Below, piece by piece: positions 51,280 to 59,540 of a stretch of DNA of 64,000 bases. The notes below the pieces were generated by a model that did not search any database, was not told the origin of the DNA, and saw only the letters and a list, made by a program, of their open reading frames with translations. This DNA comes from Bacteroidota bacterium. GTDB lineage: Bacteria > Bacteroidota > Bacteroidia > Chitinophagales > Saprospiraceae. A program made the position numbers and the translations under genes. Positions within the stretch are counted from its first letter, which is position 1, and the number at the start of each line of letters is the position of its first letter. Location: positions 24,424 to 88,423 of the forward strand of contig CAUJEY010000151.1 in NCBI GenBank assembly GCA_963169325.1. The letters run 5' to 3'.

Positions 51280-52731
51280 TTGACAATTTCATATCAACCG
51301 ACCTGGCCGGTCTTCGTATTTCCATTTGTGCTGGCCGGATTGTCTTATTTGCTGGATTTCAATGGCTTGTACGGCCAGGATGGATATGAGTACCTGCGGC
51401 AAAGCCAGGTGTTGTTCAGCCGGCTGAACGGCTTGCCTGTACCGCCGGGAGGCATCGGCGATGCCGAAATAGCCGGCGGGTACCCCTTGATGGGCGCCTT
51501 GTTTCAGTTTGCGGGGCTGAATGCCCTGCGGGCGTTGCAGTTGGTCAGCTGGTTGTCGGCAGCATTAGCCCTCTGGTTATTCGAATTGAACCTGCGCGTG
51601 TTGTCGCCCGGAGCGCGGGTGGAAAGCCGCTGGGTATTCGGGGTCTTGGCTTTAGCCCTGGCGCCTTTTTTTCTTCGCGCCGGGCTGACGATCATGTCCG
51701 ATGGTTTTGGATTGGCACTGGCACTGGCTGCCTTATTTTTCGCTTTACGGGTCATTGAATTGGAGCGACACCGGGACGTTGTGTATTTCGCCGTGTTTAC
51801 CGCACTGGCCATCACTACGCGGTATGCGCTGGCAGTATTACTGGCTTTGCCGGCGCTGGCCCTTGCGCTGGAGTTGTGGCACGCCCGGCGGTTCCGGTGG
51901 TTGGCAACCGCTGCAATGGCTGGAATCCTGGCATTTTTGCCGCTCTGGTGGATGAAAATGGGGGCGCCCAAAAGTCCGTTGGCACATTCCTTACTCCAGG
52001 ATTGGTCGTTACTCCACTTATTTCAGGTTACGTTCACCCAAGCCAGCGGAACGGTGTCCTATCGTTTGCCTAACCTGTTTTATTTGTTTTACCCCTTGGC
52101 GCACCCGGGTTTTTGCCTGACCCTGCCGGCCTTGTTCCTGTTGGCGCGCCGAACGGATGCTGCGCTCTACTCCAAACGCCTGCTCTTGCTCAGTATGCTG
52201 TTGTATTTGTTTTTTCTCGGCGGCCTGTCCCATCAAAACACGCGTTATTTATTGCCGGCGTATACCCTGCTGTTATTGCTGTTTTTTCCCGCCTGGGATC
52301 GTTTTTTTGCTTACGGAATTTATTTTTTCAAACGGCTAACCTACGCGCTTTTAGGACTGGCGTTGATTTGCCAGTTGTTTTTTACCTCATGGACGCTAAA
52401 GCCGACCCTGGCCCGAAATCACCTGGAACGCCAATTCAGCGAAATCCTTGAAAATTCCCTGCCGCCCGATGCCGACGTGTACGCTTTTGACCTGGATATC
52501 GCGCTGCAGGCGTATTTGCCCGGAATCAAGTTTCATAATCTCTTTATCCGGCGCTATGACACCTTCCCGGCGGGCAGTTTTATTTTGTTCAACGAGCCGA
52601 AACTGCGCGACCAGTGGGTCGGCCAAAACCCGATGCTCAACTGGGAGCACGCTCAAACCCATTTCGAACTACAGGCGTACCAGTCGCTTCCGGAGGGTTG
52701 GACGCTTTACCGGGTGATTAATTCAAAATGA
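51280..52731 (+). CDS. GT-C-fold (ArnT/GT39-like) membrane glycosyltransferase
   Basis: A GTG at 51214 would add 22 odd residues; I prefer the TTG at 51280, 483 residues. About 10-11 membrane helices follow the first soluble loop, which carries the acidic GT-C motif FNGLYGQDGYEYLRQSQVLF. Further helices include LALALAALFFALRVIEL and FAVFTALAITTRYALAVLLA, with a C-terminal soluble domain of about 110 residues (PPDADVYAFDLDIALQAYLP). Such enzymes move a sugar from a polyprenyl-phosphate to lipid A, protein or polymer. The acceptor is unknown. The lgt gene follows 51 bases later. Confidence 0.75.
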   Translation: MTISYQPTWPVFVFPFVLAGLSYLLDFNGLYGQDGYEYLRQSQVLFSRLNGLPVPPGGIGDAEIAGGYPLMGALFQFAGLNALRALQLVSWLSAALALWLFELNLRVLSPGARVESRWVFGVLALALAPFFLRAGLTIMSDGFGLALALAALFFALRVIELERHRDVVYFAVFTALAITTRYALAVLLALPALALALELWHARRFRWLATAAMAGILAFLPLWWMKMGAPKSPLAHSLLQDWSLLHLFQVTFTQASGTVSYRLPNLFYLFYPLAHPGFCLTLPALFLLARRTDAALYSKRLLLLSMLLYLFFLGGLSHQNTRYLLPAYTLLLLLFFPAWDRFFAYGIYFFKRLTYALLGLALICQLFFTSWTLKPTLARNHLERQFSEILENSLPPDADVYAFDLDIALQAYLPGIKFHNLFIRRYDTFPAGSFILFNEPKLRDQWVGQNPMLNWEHAQTHFELQAYQSLPEGWTLYRVINSK

Positions 52732-52769
52732 CGTTTCATATTTGCCCATAAAATTCCCGTTCCGTCTTC

Positions 52770-52777
52770 TACCTTTG
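52770..52777 (+). promoter_or_regulatory. Candidate -7 element 5 bases before lgt
   Basis: TACCTTTG at 52770-52777 is an exact TAnnTTTG; the lgt ATG is at 52783. A start site would fall at or next to the ATG, as in a leaderless or near-leaderless transcript. No clear TTG is at the -33 position. Confidence 0.35.
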
Positions 52778-52782
52778 CCGAT

Positions 52783-53973
52783 ATGTATCCAGACTTTTCA
52801 TATTTGTTTCACGCCCTCTTTGGCACGGAGCCGGATAACTGGCTGTCCGTATTCAAAACGTTCGGCTTTTTCCTGGCCATGGCTTTTCTGGTCGGTGCGA
52901 TGGTTTACTACCTCGAAATGCGCCGCAAAGCCGCGGAAGGTCTTTTTACCTCCGTGCGCGTCACTATCGTGGAAGGCCAACCCGCGACTTTTTCTGAAAT
53001 CGCTATGAACGCCTTGCTGGGCCTTATTCTCGGCGGGAAAGGGTTTTATGCCGCGATGCATTTTGCCGATTTCCGCCAGGATCCCGCCTCCATTATTCTC
53101 TCCGGGAAAATGCACTGGCCGGCGGCGATTTTGGGCGCCTTGCTGGTCGGCGGAATGACCTGGTGGGAAGCCTGGCGCAAGCGCAAAGACAAGCCGGAAA
53201 CTAAAGTAATAGACCTCTGGCCGCACGACCGGATCAGCGAGATTACCATGTGGGCTGCCGTTGGCGGTATCCTGGGCGCCAAATTTTTTGACATATTCGA
53301 CAATTGGGCATCCTTTATGCAGGACCCCATCGGCACCCTGCTTTCGCCAGGCGGTCTGGCGTTTTATGGCGGGTTGTTGCTGGGTTTTGTTGCCGTTGTA
53401 ACCTATCTCCAGCGCAACAATATTCCATTTCTACCCTCTGCCGACTCCGTAGCGCCGGCCCTCGCGGCCGGATACGGCGTGGGTCGTATCGGATGCCAGT
53501 TGAGCGGCGACGGCGACTGGGGCATCGTAAACCAGGGGCCGAAGCCCGGCTGGATGAGCTTCTTGCCCGACTGGACCTGGGCCTCCACCTACCCGCATCA
53601 CGTGTTGAACGACCGGAATACCGATCCCGTTTCCAGTGTACCCATCGACGGCTGTACCTGGGATTATTGTATGCAACTCTCGATGCCGGTTTATCCGACT
53701 CCGTTATATGAGGTGTTGATGATGACCCTGGTGTTTGGTATCCTGTGGACCGTGCGCAAACGGATCAAAGTACCCGGTCTGCTCTTTTTCCTGTACCTGG
53801 CTTTAATTGCCGTCGAACGTTTTCTGATTGAAAAAATCCGGGTCAACGTACACCACGATGTGATGGGTATACGTATGAGCCAGGCCGAAATTATTTCCGT
53901 GGGGCTGATGCTCGTGAGTATTGTGGGCGCCATTTATGTATGGCAGCGGCATCGCAGCGCCCGAAAAGGTTAA
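52783..53973 (+). CDS. lgt: Prolipoprotein diacylglyceryl transferase-family protein
   Basis: A 396-residue membrane protein with seven or more helices. The signature is SVAPALAAGYGVGRIGCQLS GDGDWG-type, with the Arg and Gly-rich segment (GYGVGRIGCQLSGDGDWG) at about 230-247, the region used for phosphatidylglycerol binding in Lgt. YPTPLYEVLMM and FLIEKIRVN follow as in the family. It transfers diacylglycerol to lipoprotein Cys residues at the inner membrane. The enzyme is longer than E. coli Lgt (291), mainly by the N-terminal part and loops. The many lipoproteins in this window (SusD, hydrolase, DUF4920) would be its substrates. Confidence 0.85.
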   Translation: MYPDFSYLFHALFGTEPDNWLSVFKTFGFFLAMAFLVGAMVYYLEMRRKAAEGLFTSVRVTIVEGQPATFSEIAMNALLGLILGGKGFYAAMHFADFRQDPASIILSGKMHWPAAILGALLVGGMTWWEAWRKRKDKPETKVIDLWPHDRISEITMWAAVGGILGAKFFDIFDNWASFMQDPIGTLLSPGGLAFYGGLLLGFVAVVTYLQRNNIPFLPSADSVAPALAAGYGVGRIGCQLSGDGDWGIVNQGPKPGWMSFLPDWTWASTYPHHVLNDRNTDPVSSVPIDGCTWDYCMQLSMPVYPTPLYEVLMMTLVFGILWTVRKRIKVPGLLFFLYLALIAVERFLIEKIRVNVHHDVMGIRMSQAEIISVGLMLVSIVGAIYVWQRHRSARKG

Positions 53974-53975
53974 AA

Positions 53976-54096
53976 GAAGGTTTGAGGGTTTGAAGGTTTC
54001 TGGTTTGAAGGTTGCTTGTTGCACGCGAAGCCTCAACCAGAAACCCTCAAACCCTCAAACCTTCTAACCAGAAACCCTCTAACCTTCAAACCAGAA
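53976..54096. repeat. Gene-end palindrome of GGTTTGAAGG/CCTTCAAACC words
   Basis: The left half (53976-54015) repeats GGTTTGAGGG, TTTGAAGGTTTC and TGGTTTGAAGG. The right half (54030-54096) repeats AACCAGAAACCCTCAAACC and CTTCAAACC. The middle is GTTGCTTGTTGCACGCGAAG. It separates lgt from the convergent uvrA gene (stop at 54101). Confidence 0.85.
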
Positions 54097-54100
54097 GATA

Positions 54101-57049
54101 TCAAACCTTTTCCCGCAAGAACTGCCCGGTAAAGCTACCTTTCACTTTTGCTAAATCTTCCGGTTGCCCTTCAAAAACGAGGTGTCCGCCGTCTTTTCCG
54201 CCTTCCGGACCCAGGTCGATGACCCAGTCGGCGTTTTTGATCACTTCCATGTTGTGTTCCACAACCAGTACCGTGTGGCCTTTTTCGACCAGGGCATCGA
54301 TGGCGGCGAGCAATTTGCGGATGTCGTGAAAGTGCAGCCCGGTAGTCGGTTCGTCGAAGATAAAAAAGATATGGCCGCCCGAGTTTTCGCGAATCAGGAA
54401 GGAGGCTAATTTGACGCGCTGGGCTTCGCCGCCGGAAAGCGTGCTGCTGGATTGACCCAACTTCACATAGCCCAGGCCTACTTCGTTCAGCGGTTTAATG
54501 CGGTCGATAATGTCTTTTTGGCCTTTGAAAAACTCGAGCGCTTCCTCGATGCTGAGTTCCAGCACTTCGTAAATACTTTTTCCCTTGTATTGCACGTCGA
54601 GCACCTCCTGCTTGAAACGGCGTCCTTTACATTCTTCACATTCGAGGTGGACATCGGCGAGGAACTGCATTTCGATCACCTGTTCGCCTTCGCCTTTGCA
54701 GGCTTCACAGCGCCCGCCTTCCACGTTGAAACTGAAATGTTTGGGCTGAAAGCCCCGAATTTTGCTCAGCTGCTGACTCGAAAAGAGGTCGCGGATAGCA
54801 TCGTACGCTTTTACATACGTAACCGGGTTGGAGCGGCTGCTTTTTCCGATCGGACTTTGTGTGATAAATTCCACGCGGGTCACCTTTTTTACCGGGCCTT
54901 CCAGCCCGTCAAAAAGTCCTGCCTGTTTGCCCGGGTTGTCGGGGAGGTGTTGCAGCAGCGCCGGGTAGAGAATATCGCGCACCAGGGTGGTTTTCCCCGA
55001 ACCGCTCACGCCGCTTACCACGGTGAGGCTGTGCAGGGGTATCCGTACGTCGATGTTTTTGAGATTGTGCTGGCGAGCGCCTTTTATGCGGATAAAATCA
55101 TTGGTTTTTCGCCGTACGGCAGGGGTCGGGATATGCATGGCGCCCGACATATAGCGTGCAGTCAGGCTCTCCGGCGCAGCCTTATCGATGTCGGTATAGT
55201 TACCGGCAAAAACCACTTTGCCGCCATGTACACCGGCTTCGGGGCCCATGTCCACCAAAAAATCCGCATTTTTAATCACTTCCTCCTCGTGTTCCACCAC
55301 CACGACGGTGTTGCCCAGGTCGCGCAGGTTTTTGAGTACCTGCACCAGGCGGCCCGTATCGCGGGGGTGCAGCCCTACGGAAGGTTCGTCGAGCAGGTAC
55401 ATCGACGCGGTGAGGTTGCTGCCGAGGGTACGGGTGAGGTGGATACGTTGGGTTTCGCCGCCGCTCAGGGTGTTGGATATACGGTCGAGCGTGAGGTAGC
55501 CGAGGCCCAGTTCGACCATAAAATGCAGGCGGCCGTGGATTTCCACCAGCAGCCGTTTGGCGATTTGCTGCTCATGGTCGGTCCATTGGGTTTGTTTGAA
55601 AAAGGCCAGCACCTCGTCCAGGGGGACGTCGGTGAGTTGGGAGATATTTTTCCCGCCGACTTTCACGCACAGCGCTTCGCTGCGCAATCGTCCGCCTTCG
55701 CAGGTGGGGCACACCGTACGCCCCCGGTAGCGGGCCAGGGTAACGCGGTTCTGGATTTTATAGGTTTTGCTTTCCAGTTCCTGGAAAAAGGCATTGATGC
55801 CCTGAAACCACTCGTTGCCGGTCCAAAGCAGCTTTTGTTCCGTTTTGTCTAATTTTTCAAAGGGCTTGTGTACCGGGAACTCGAACCGGTGGGCCTGTTG
55901 TAAAAACGCGCTCAGCCACTCGCCGTATTTTTCCCCTTTCCAGGCAACGATAGCGCCGTCGTACACCGATTTGGTTTTGTCGGGAACAACTTTGTCCGGG
56001 TCGATGCCCAGTATGCGGCCGTATCCTTCGCAGCTGGGGCAGGCACCGTAGGGGTTGTTGTAGTTGAACAGTTGGGGGGTCGGCTCGGGAAACTCGATCC
56101 CGTCGAGTTCGAAGCGGCTGTTGAATTGCCGGAACATTCGGGTCGGGCTGACCGCCTCTATCCAGCATTCGCCCTCGCTTTCGTAAAAAGCCGTGTTTAC
56201 CGAGTCGGCCAGCCGCATCCATTCGTGTTCGTCGGCGTGGTTCACCGAATAACGGTCGATCAGCACGGTGAGACCCAGTTCGCGGAACTGGTAGGCTTTT
56301 TCGGTGATGTCGAAAACCCCACCCCGACTCTCCCCTAAAGGAGAGGGAGTCGTAGAGGATGCCGCGTCCCCCCTCCCTTTTAGGGGAGGGGTTGGGGGTG
56401 GGGTTTCTCCGCCCAGCACATCCTCTATCCGCAGTATCTCCCCTTCAAAATGCACCCGGGTATATCCTTTTTGCAACAAAAGGTTTAATTCTTGTTCCAG
56501 GGAACGCTCTTTGTATTTTTGGCTGAACGGGATGAGAATCATCCCGCGGGCGCCTTCCGGCTGACTTTTAATAAAGTCGATGACGTCGCTTACTTCGTGT
56601 TTTTTTACCACCTCGCCGCTGATAGGCGAGTAGAATTTGCCCACCCGGGCAAACAGCAATCGCAGAAAGTCATACACTTCCGTCATGCTGCCCACAGTAG
56701 AGCGGGTATTGCCGGTCGTGACGCGTTGTTCGATGGCGATAGCCGGGCAAATACCCCGGATATAGTCTACATCCGGCTTTTTCATCCGTCCCAGAAATTG
56801 CCGGGCGTAGCTGGACAGGCTCTCCACGTAGCGCCGCTGCCCCTCTGCGTAAAGGGTATCCATGGTGATGCTGGATTTGCCGGAACCCGAGACACCGGTC
56901 ACCACCACCAATTTATTTTTGGGGATTTTCAAATCGACGTTCTGCAGGTTGTTCGACCGCGCGCCTTTAATAGTAATGTAGCGGGGGTCAACGAGATCGG
57001 TGTCCAGCATTTGCCCATCAGGCGCCGGGCTATCTTTAACTTTTGTCAT
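54101..57049 (-). CDS. uvrA: Excinuclease ABC subunit UvrA with an in-frame palindrome insertion
   Basis: I use the ATG at 57047-57049. The enzyme is 982 residues, about 30-40 longer than usual (about 940-950). It recognises bulky DNA lesions and hands them to UvrB. Seen: two ABC ATPase halves (GVSGSGKSSITMDTLYAEG; GVSGSGKTTLVRDIL), zinc-finger pairs (CPSCEGYGRILG, CPTCEGGRLRSEALC, CEACKGEGEQVIEM with CEECKG) and both signatures (LSGGETQRIHLTRTL; LSGGEAQRVKLASFL). At about residues 213-246 a foreign Pro/Gly/Ser-rich segment (GETPPPTPPLKGRGDAASST and on) is coded by the palindrome at 56314-56406. Conserved sequence resumes at once on both sides, so the protein may still work. Confidence 0.95.
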   Translation of the reverse strand: MTKVKDSPAPDGQMLDTDLVDPRYITIKGARSNNLQNVDLKIPKNKLVVVTGVSGSGKSSITMDTLYAEGQRRYVESLSSYARQFLGRMKKPDVDYIRGICPAIAIEQRVTTGNTRSTVGSMTEVYDFLRLLFARVGKFYSPISGEVVKKHEVSDVIDFIKSQPEGARGMILIPFSQKYKERSLEQELNLLLQKGYTRVHFEGEILRIEDVLGGETPPPTPPLKGRGDAASSTTPSPLGESRGGVFDITEKAYQFRELGLTVLIDRYSVNHADEHEWMRLADSVNTAFYESEGECWIEAVSPTRMFRQFNSRFELDGIEFPEPTPQLFNYNNPYGACPSCEGYGRILGIDPDKVVPDKTKSVYDGAIVAWKGEKYGEWLSAFLQQAHRFEFPVHKPFEKLDKTEQKLLWTGNEWFQGINAFFQELESKTYKIQNRVTLARYRGRTVCPTCEGGRLRSEALCVKVGGKNISQLTDVPLDEVLAFFKQTQWTDHEQQIAKRLLVEIHGRLHFMVELGLGYLTLDRISNTLSGGETQRIHLTRTLGSNLTASMYLLDEPSVGLHPRDTGRLVQVLKNLRDLGNTVVVVEHEEEVIKNADFLVDMGPEAGVHGGKVVFAGNYTDIDKAAPESLTARYMSGAMHIPTPAVRRKTNDFIRIKGARQHNLKNIDVRIPLHSLTVVSGVSGSGKTTLVRDILYPALLQHLPDNPGKQAGLFDGLEGPVKKVTRVEFITQSPIGKSSRSNPVTYVKAYDAIRDLFSSQQLSKIRGFQPKHFSFNVEGGRCEACKGEGEQVIEMQFLADVHLECEECKGRRFKQEVLDVQYKGKSIYEVLELSIEEALEFFKGQKDIIDRIKPLNEVGLGYVKLGQSSSTLSGGEAQRVKLASFLIRENSGGHIFFIFDEPTTGLHFHDIRKLLAAIDALVEKGHTVLVVEHNMEVIKNADWVIDLGPEGGKDGGHLVFEGQPEDLAKVKGSFTGQFLREKV
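56314..56406. repeat. Palindromic element inserted in frame inside uvrA
   Basis: Left arm (from 56314, AAAACCCCACCCCGACTCTC) and right arm (ending 56406, AGGGGTTGGGGGTGGGGTTT) pair over about 35 bp with a few mismatches, loop about 24 bases. Read on the minus strand it codes for PPPTPPLKGRG and PSPLGESRGG. The length (multiple of 3) and lack of stops leave the uvrA frame intact. The words are different from those of the gene-end palindromes, so this is another family. Confidence 0.8.
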
Positions 57050-57188
57050 TTGCAAGGAGGTAAAAGTGCAAATTTCGGCAAAACGGTGTTTATAAAAAAA
57101 TTTGTTTTAAAAGTTTTCTGAAAAAACAACGGCCCGGCGCGGGTCAACGATTTTCTGCCACCGCATTAAAAAATAAACCGGCGCGGCT

Positions 57189-57314
57189 TCAACTGCACCC
57201 GGCTTTCCAAAGCCCGAAGAATACGGCGAGCCAAAGCAAACCTTTTATAAAGAAAAATAAAAAACCCGCTACGCCAAACCGGCGCAGCCACGCCTTCCAG
57301 TCCTTTTTTTCCAT
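57189..57314 (-). CDS. 41-residue single-helix membrane protein
   Basis: An ATG at 57312-57314 gives a 41-residue frame ending TGA at 57189. The protein starts MEKKDWKAWLRRFGVAGFLF and continues with FFIKGLLWLAVFFGLWK, a single membrane helix. Its basic start, a W/F-rich helix and a short tail are typical of small Bacteroidota membrane proteins that are easily missed by ORF cut-offs. A longer frame with a Met in the same place in another phase is a shadow. I recognise no named family and judge the coding call from the composition and from the clean start and stop. Confidence 0.5.
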   Translation of the reverse strand: MEKKDWKAWLRRFGVAGFLFFFIKGLLWLAVFFGLWKAGCS

Positions 57315-57489
57315 GTTCAGTCAGTGTTTTGACGCGTTCAGCGCCGATTAGTTGAGGGGATGGGGCAGGGTATGTAGTTTTGTGGGGCCTAAATAAATGC
57401 AGCGCGGCCTTTATTGTTCTTAAAAAAAAGAAAAAAGGGACAAAAAGGGCGGAGCCGGCGACAAACAAACTGAATTCCCTGCTACCGTA

Positions 57490-57497
57490 TATCTTTG
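57490..57497 (+). promoter_or_regulatory. Candidate -7 element for the mono-haem cytochrome gene
   Basis: TATCTTTG at 57490-57497 is exact to TAnnTTTG and lies 42 bases before the ATG at 57539. No clear TTG is found at -33. Confidence 0.35.
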
Positions 57498-57538
57498 CGC
57501 GTCAAAACATTAACCTATTTTATTGTCTGCCACTCCGC

Positions 57539-57916
57539 ATGAAAAAAACATTAGCCGCCCTTGCATCCCTGCTTAGCCTGGTATTGCTGACCATGCCTAC
57601 CAGCTGTTACTATGACAACGAAGAAGATTTGTACGGTCCCGATACCACCGCTTGCGATACGGCGGCGATACGTTACAGCGTTGAAATCAAAAAAATACTG
57701 GAAGATAACTGTAATAGTTGCCATTTGCCCACCGGCGTCACCTATTCGAGTATTCCTTTCGAAACCCATGCACAACTTCAGGAGGTAGCCCTCAACGGTA
57801 AATTGGTAGACCGGACTAACAGTATATCCGCTCCCATGCCCCAAACCGGCCTGATGGACAAATGTTCGCGCCTGAAACTGGAAGCCTGGGTGAAAGCAGG
57901 CGCACCGAATAATTAA
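57539..57916 (+). CDS. Mono-haem cytochrome c-like lipoprotein
   Basis: I use the ATG at 57539 because it opens a lipoprotein signal (MKKTLAALASLLSLVLLTMP, Cys in SCYYDN). The 125-residue protein has one haem motif, CNSCH (in EDNCNSCHLPTG), and later Met residues (APMPQTGLMD) that could be axial ligands. It is like the small cytochromes that often start the YceI/DUF5777 gene groups in Bacteroidota, and the genes 59541-61695 downstream fit that. The IS element now lies between it and them. It probably faces the periplasm and carries electrons. Confidence 0.75.
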   Translation: MKKTLAALASLLSLVLLTMPTSCYYDNEEDLYGPDTTACDTAAIRYSVEIKKILEDNCNSCHLPTGVTYSSIPFETHAQLQEVALNGKLVDRTNSISAPMPQTGLMDKCSRLKLEAWVKAGAPNN

Positions 57917-57919
57917 TTT

Positions 57920-57991
57920 TTTAAGGGTTTGAAGGTTTCTGGTTTGAAGGTTTGAGGGTTTGAAGGTTTCTGGTTTGAAGGTTTGAGGGTT
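57920..57991. repeat. Left part of a palindrome split by the IS element
   Basis: GGTTTGAAGGTTTCTGGTTTGAAGG-type words repeat from 57920 to 57991, right after the cytochrome stop. The matching complement arm is at 59395-59536, on the other side of the insertion sequence. Before insertion the two arms would have been joined by the GAGGGTT sequence now seen at both ends of the IS. Confidence 0.8.
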
Positions 57992-58049
57992 GCCGTCCGC
58001 CACAAAGTTTTAATGAAGGCTGGCGACAGAAAGATATGAAAGACTTAGT

Positions 58050-58694
58050 TCATTGACATACAGTTAGATTAAAGAGATTTTGGCGGGAGAACCTGGGGTC
58101 AGGTATTGCTTTAAGCAAATTGCCATGCTGGTCAAAGAAGAGCCATGCGACATTGTTTGGGTCGAATTTGACAAAGACGGTTTTGCCTTTATGTGCTGCA
58201 CCTACCTGAAAAGGTTTGTTATAGACGGCCGTTGTACCTCCGTTACTTACTTTTCTGGGATATACCGCTTGAGCCAAGTAGCGGTAAGCCTTTTGCTCGT
58301 CAAAGATAGCCTCGTTAAATGGCCGGGCCACGCTGTAGAGGTCTTTGTATACGTCCTTACGGGTGGCCTTGCCGATCCGTTTGACGGGGAAGAGGTCTCT
58401 TTGCAAAGTACAGGCATCATCTAGGCACTGCTGCATTTGTTCAAGGCTTTGGCACTTGTATACCTCTGCCCAACGACTGACCGTGCCCTGGTTGCTTTCC
58501 ACTTTGGCGTTGTCCTGCGGTCGACGTGGTCGATTAAGTATCGGGGTAATGCCCCAAGCCACGAGCCACAGGGACATAATTGGAATCACATCGCGCGTGG
58601 GCACCCCGAAGGGTTCGCCATTGTCTGTTCGTATAGCCAATGGCATACCCCATTGCTCAAACAGTTCGAGTAGCAGGGTGCGTACCTCACTCAA
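58050..58694 (-). pseudogene. IS481-like transposase, C-terminal part (DDE core), frameshifted
   Basis: The frame from a TTG at 58694 holds the second half of a DDE transposase: LLLELFEQWGMPLAIRTDNG with the second Asp, and RRPQDNAKVESNQGTVSRWA with the Glu. The real frame begins further upstream, since FPLGRICQVTLSEVRT continues the other part. The upstream part uses another frame, so the active protein would need a one-base correction near 58713-58724. Confidence 0.75.
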
Positions 58695-59247
58695 AGTTAC
58701 TTGACAAATCCGCCCCAGGGGAAAAACCCTTGGCCGTGAGCAGGCTTGCAGTTTTTTCGTCCGTGATATTTAGAAAGCACCGCTCTTTGCCGTCGGCCAT
58801 CCCGATACGCTCCTTGGCATCTATTTGCCAAGTGTCGTGTGGTAATCGAGATCGTTCTACTAACGGAGAGTCCGGAAGTTGTGGCTTGGGTAAAATATTG
58901 CCCCCACTAGCCAATCGCCGCTGGTAGTGCCGTTCACTTTGGAGTACCAACTCTGGATAATTCTGCCGAATGCGGACTAAAAGATAGCCCACTCCCCACG
59001 TCGGATGAAGGTGTTTCAACAAACGAACCAATCGAAAGGAACGTTCTGACCCTTCCGCAACTTGACGACCACAATTGGCATAACGCGGAATTAAACCGGG
59101 TTCCCCCAATTCCTTGTAGCGCATGCAAATGGTTCGAATCGTGTTGTAACTCAAGCCATAGCGAATCGCTAAACTGCTGTACGAATCGCCAAGCTTGTGA
59201 TCTGAAGCTACTTGTTGACGTAGCAATACATCTTTGGCTTGCCCCAT
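58687..59247 (-). pseudogene. IS481-like transposase, N-terminal part (HTH and first Asp)
   Basis: A 186-codon frame from the ATG at 59245-59247. It has a helix-turn-helix (LGDSYSSLAIRYGLSYNTIR), a conserved LHPTWGVGYLLVRIRQNYPE domain and the first catalytic Asp in HDTWQIDAKERIGM. It ends at 58687 in a sequence (GADLSSNFE) not typical of the family. The homologous continuation is in the +1 frame, so one base too many has been added at GGGTTTTTCCCC (about 58715). All three acidic residues survive in the joined frames. Confidence 0.75.
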
Positions 59248-59344
59248 CTTATTTTCTGTTTAATCTAACTGAAATGTCAAAGAACTAAAATATTTCGCAA
59301 AACTTTCCGGCGCGATTAAACATTAAAACTTTGTGGCGGACGGC

Positions 59345-59536
59345 AAGGGTTTGAGGGTTTGAAGGTTTGAGGGTTTCTGGTTGTGGAAGCCCTCCAACCA
59401 GAAACCTTCCAACCCTCAAACCAGAAACCTTCAAACCCTCCAACCAGAAACCTTCAAACCCTCAAACCCTCCAACCAGAAACCTTCAAACCCTCAAACAC
59501 TCCAACCAGAAACCCTCCAACCTTCAAACTAAAAGA
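59345..59536. repeat. Right part of the split palindrome
   Basis: After AAGGGTTTGAGGGTTTGAAGG (59345-59380) the strand switches to the complement words AACCAGAAACC and TTCAAACCCTC, repeated until 59536. These pair both with 59345-59380 and with 57920-57991. The first Met frame through this region (from 59367) is translated repeat and not a gene start. The next gene starts at 59541. Confidence 0.8.
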
Positions 59537-59540
59537 AAAT

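Larger units (their letters stand above)
57992..59344. mobile_element. IS481-like insertion sequence (1353 bp)
   Basis: The ends are perfect 24-bp inverted repeats (57992-58015 GCCGTCCGCCACAAAG...; 59321-59344 complement). A second, subterminal inverted repeat, near TTAGTTC, TTGACAT and AGTTAGATTAAA, lies at about 58044-58078 and 59252-59290. Inside is one transposase split in two frames. AGGGTT occurs on both sides (57986-57991 and 59346-59351) and may be the target duplication, but the flank is itself a GGGTTT repeat, so this is uncertain. Confidence 0.8.

Noticed and set aside
57166..57468. 100-codon minus-strand frame with a hydrophobic start
   Set aside because: It covers the 41-residue frame in another phase, and its basic, low-complexity peptide does not look like a protein.
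59345..59536. Repeat array resembling a CRISPR
   Set aside because: Units are 10-15 bp, variable and without unique spacers, and the array switches to its complement. No cas genes are near.
59367..59540. Extended N-terminus of the OB-fold protein
   Set aside because: It is translation of the palindromic repeat (Pro/Asn/Lys/Gln-rich); the true signal anchor starts at 59541.
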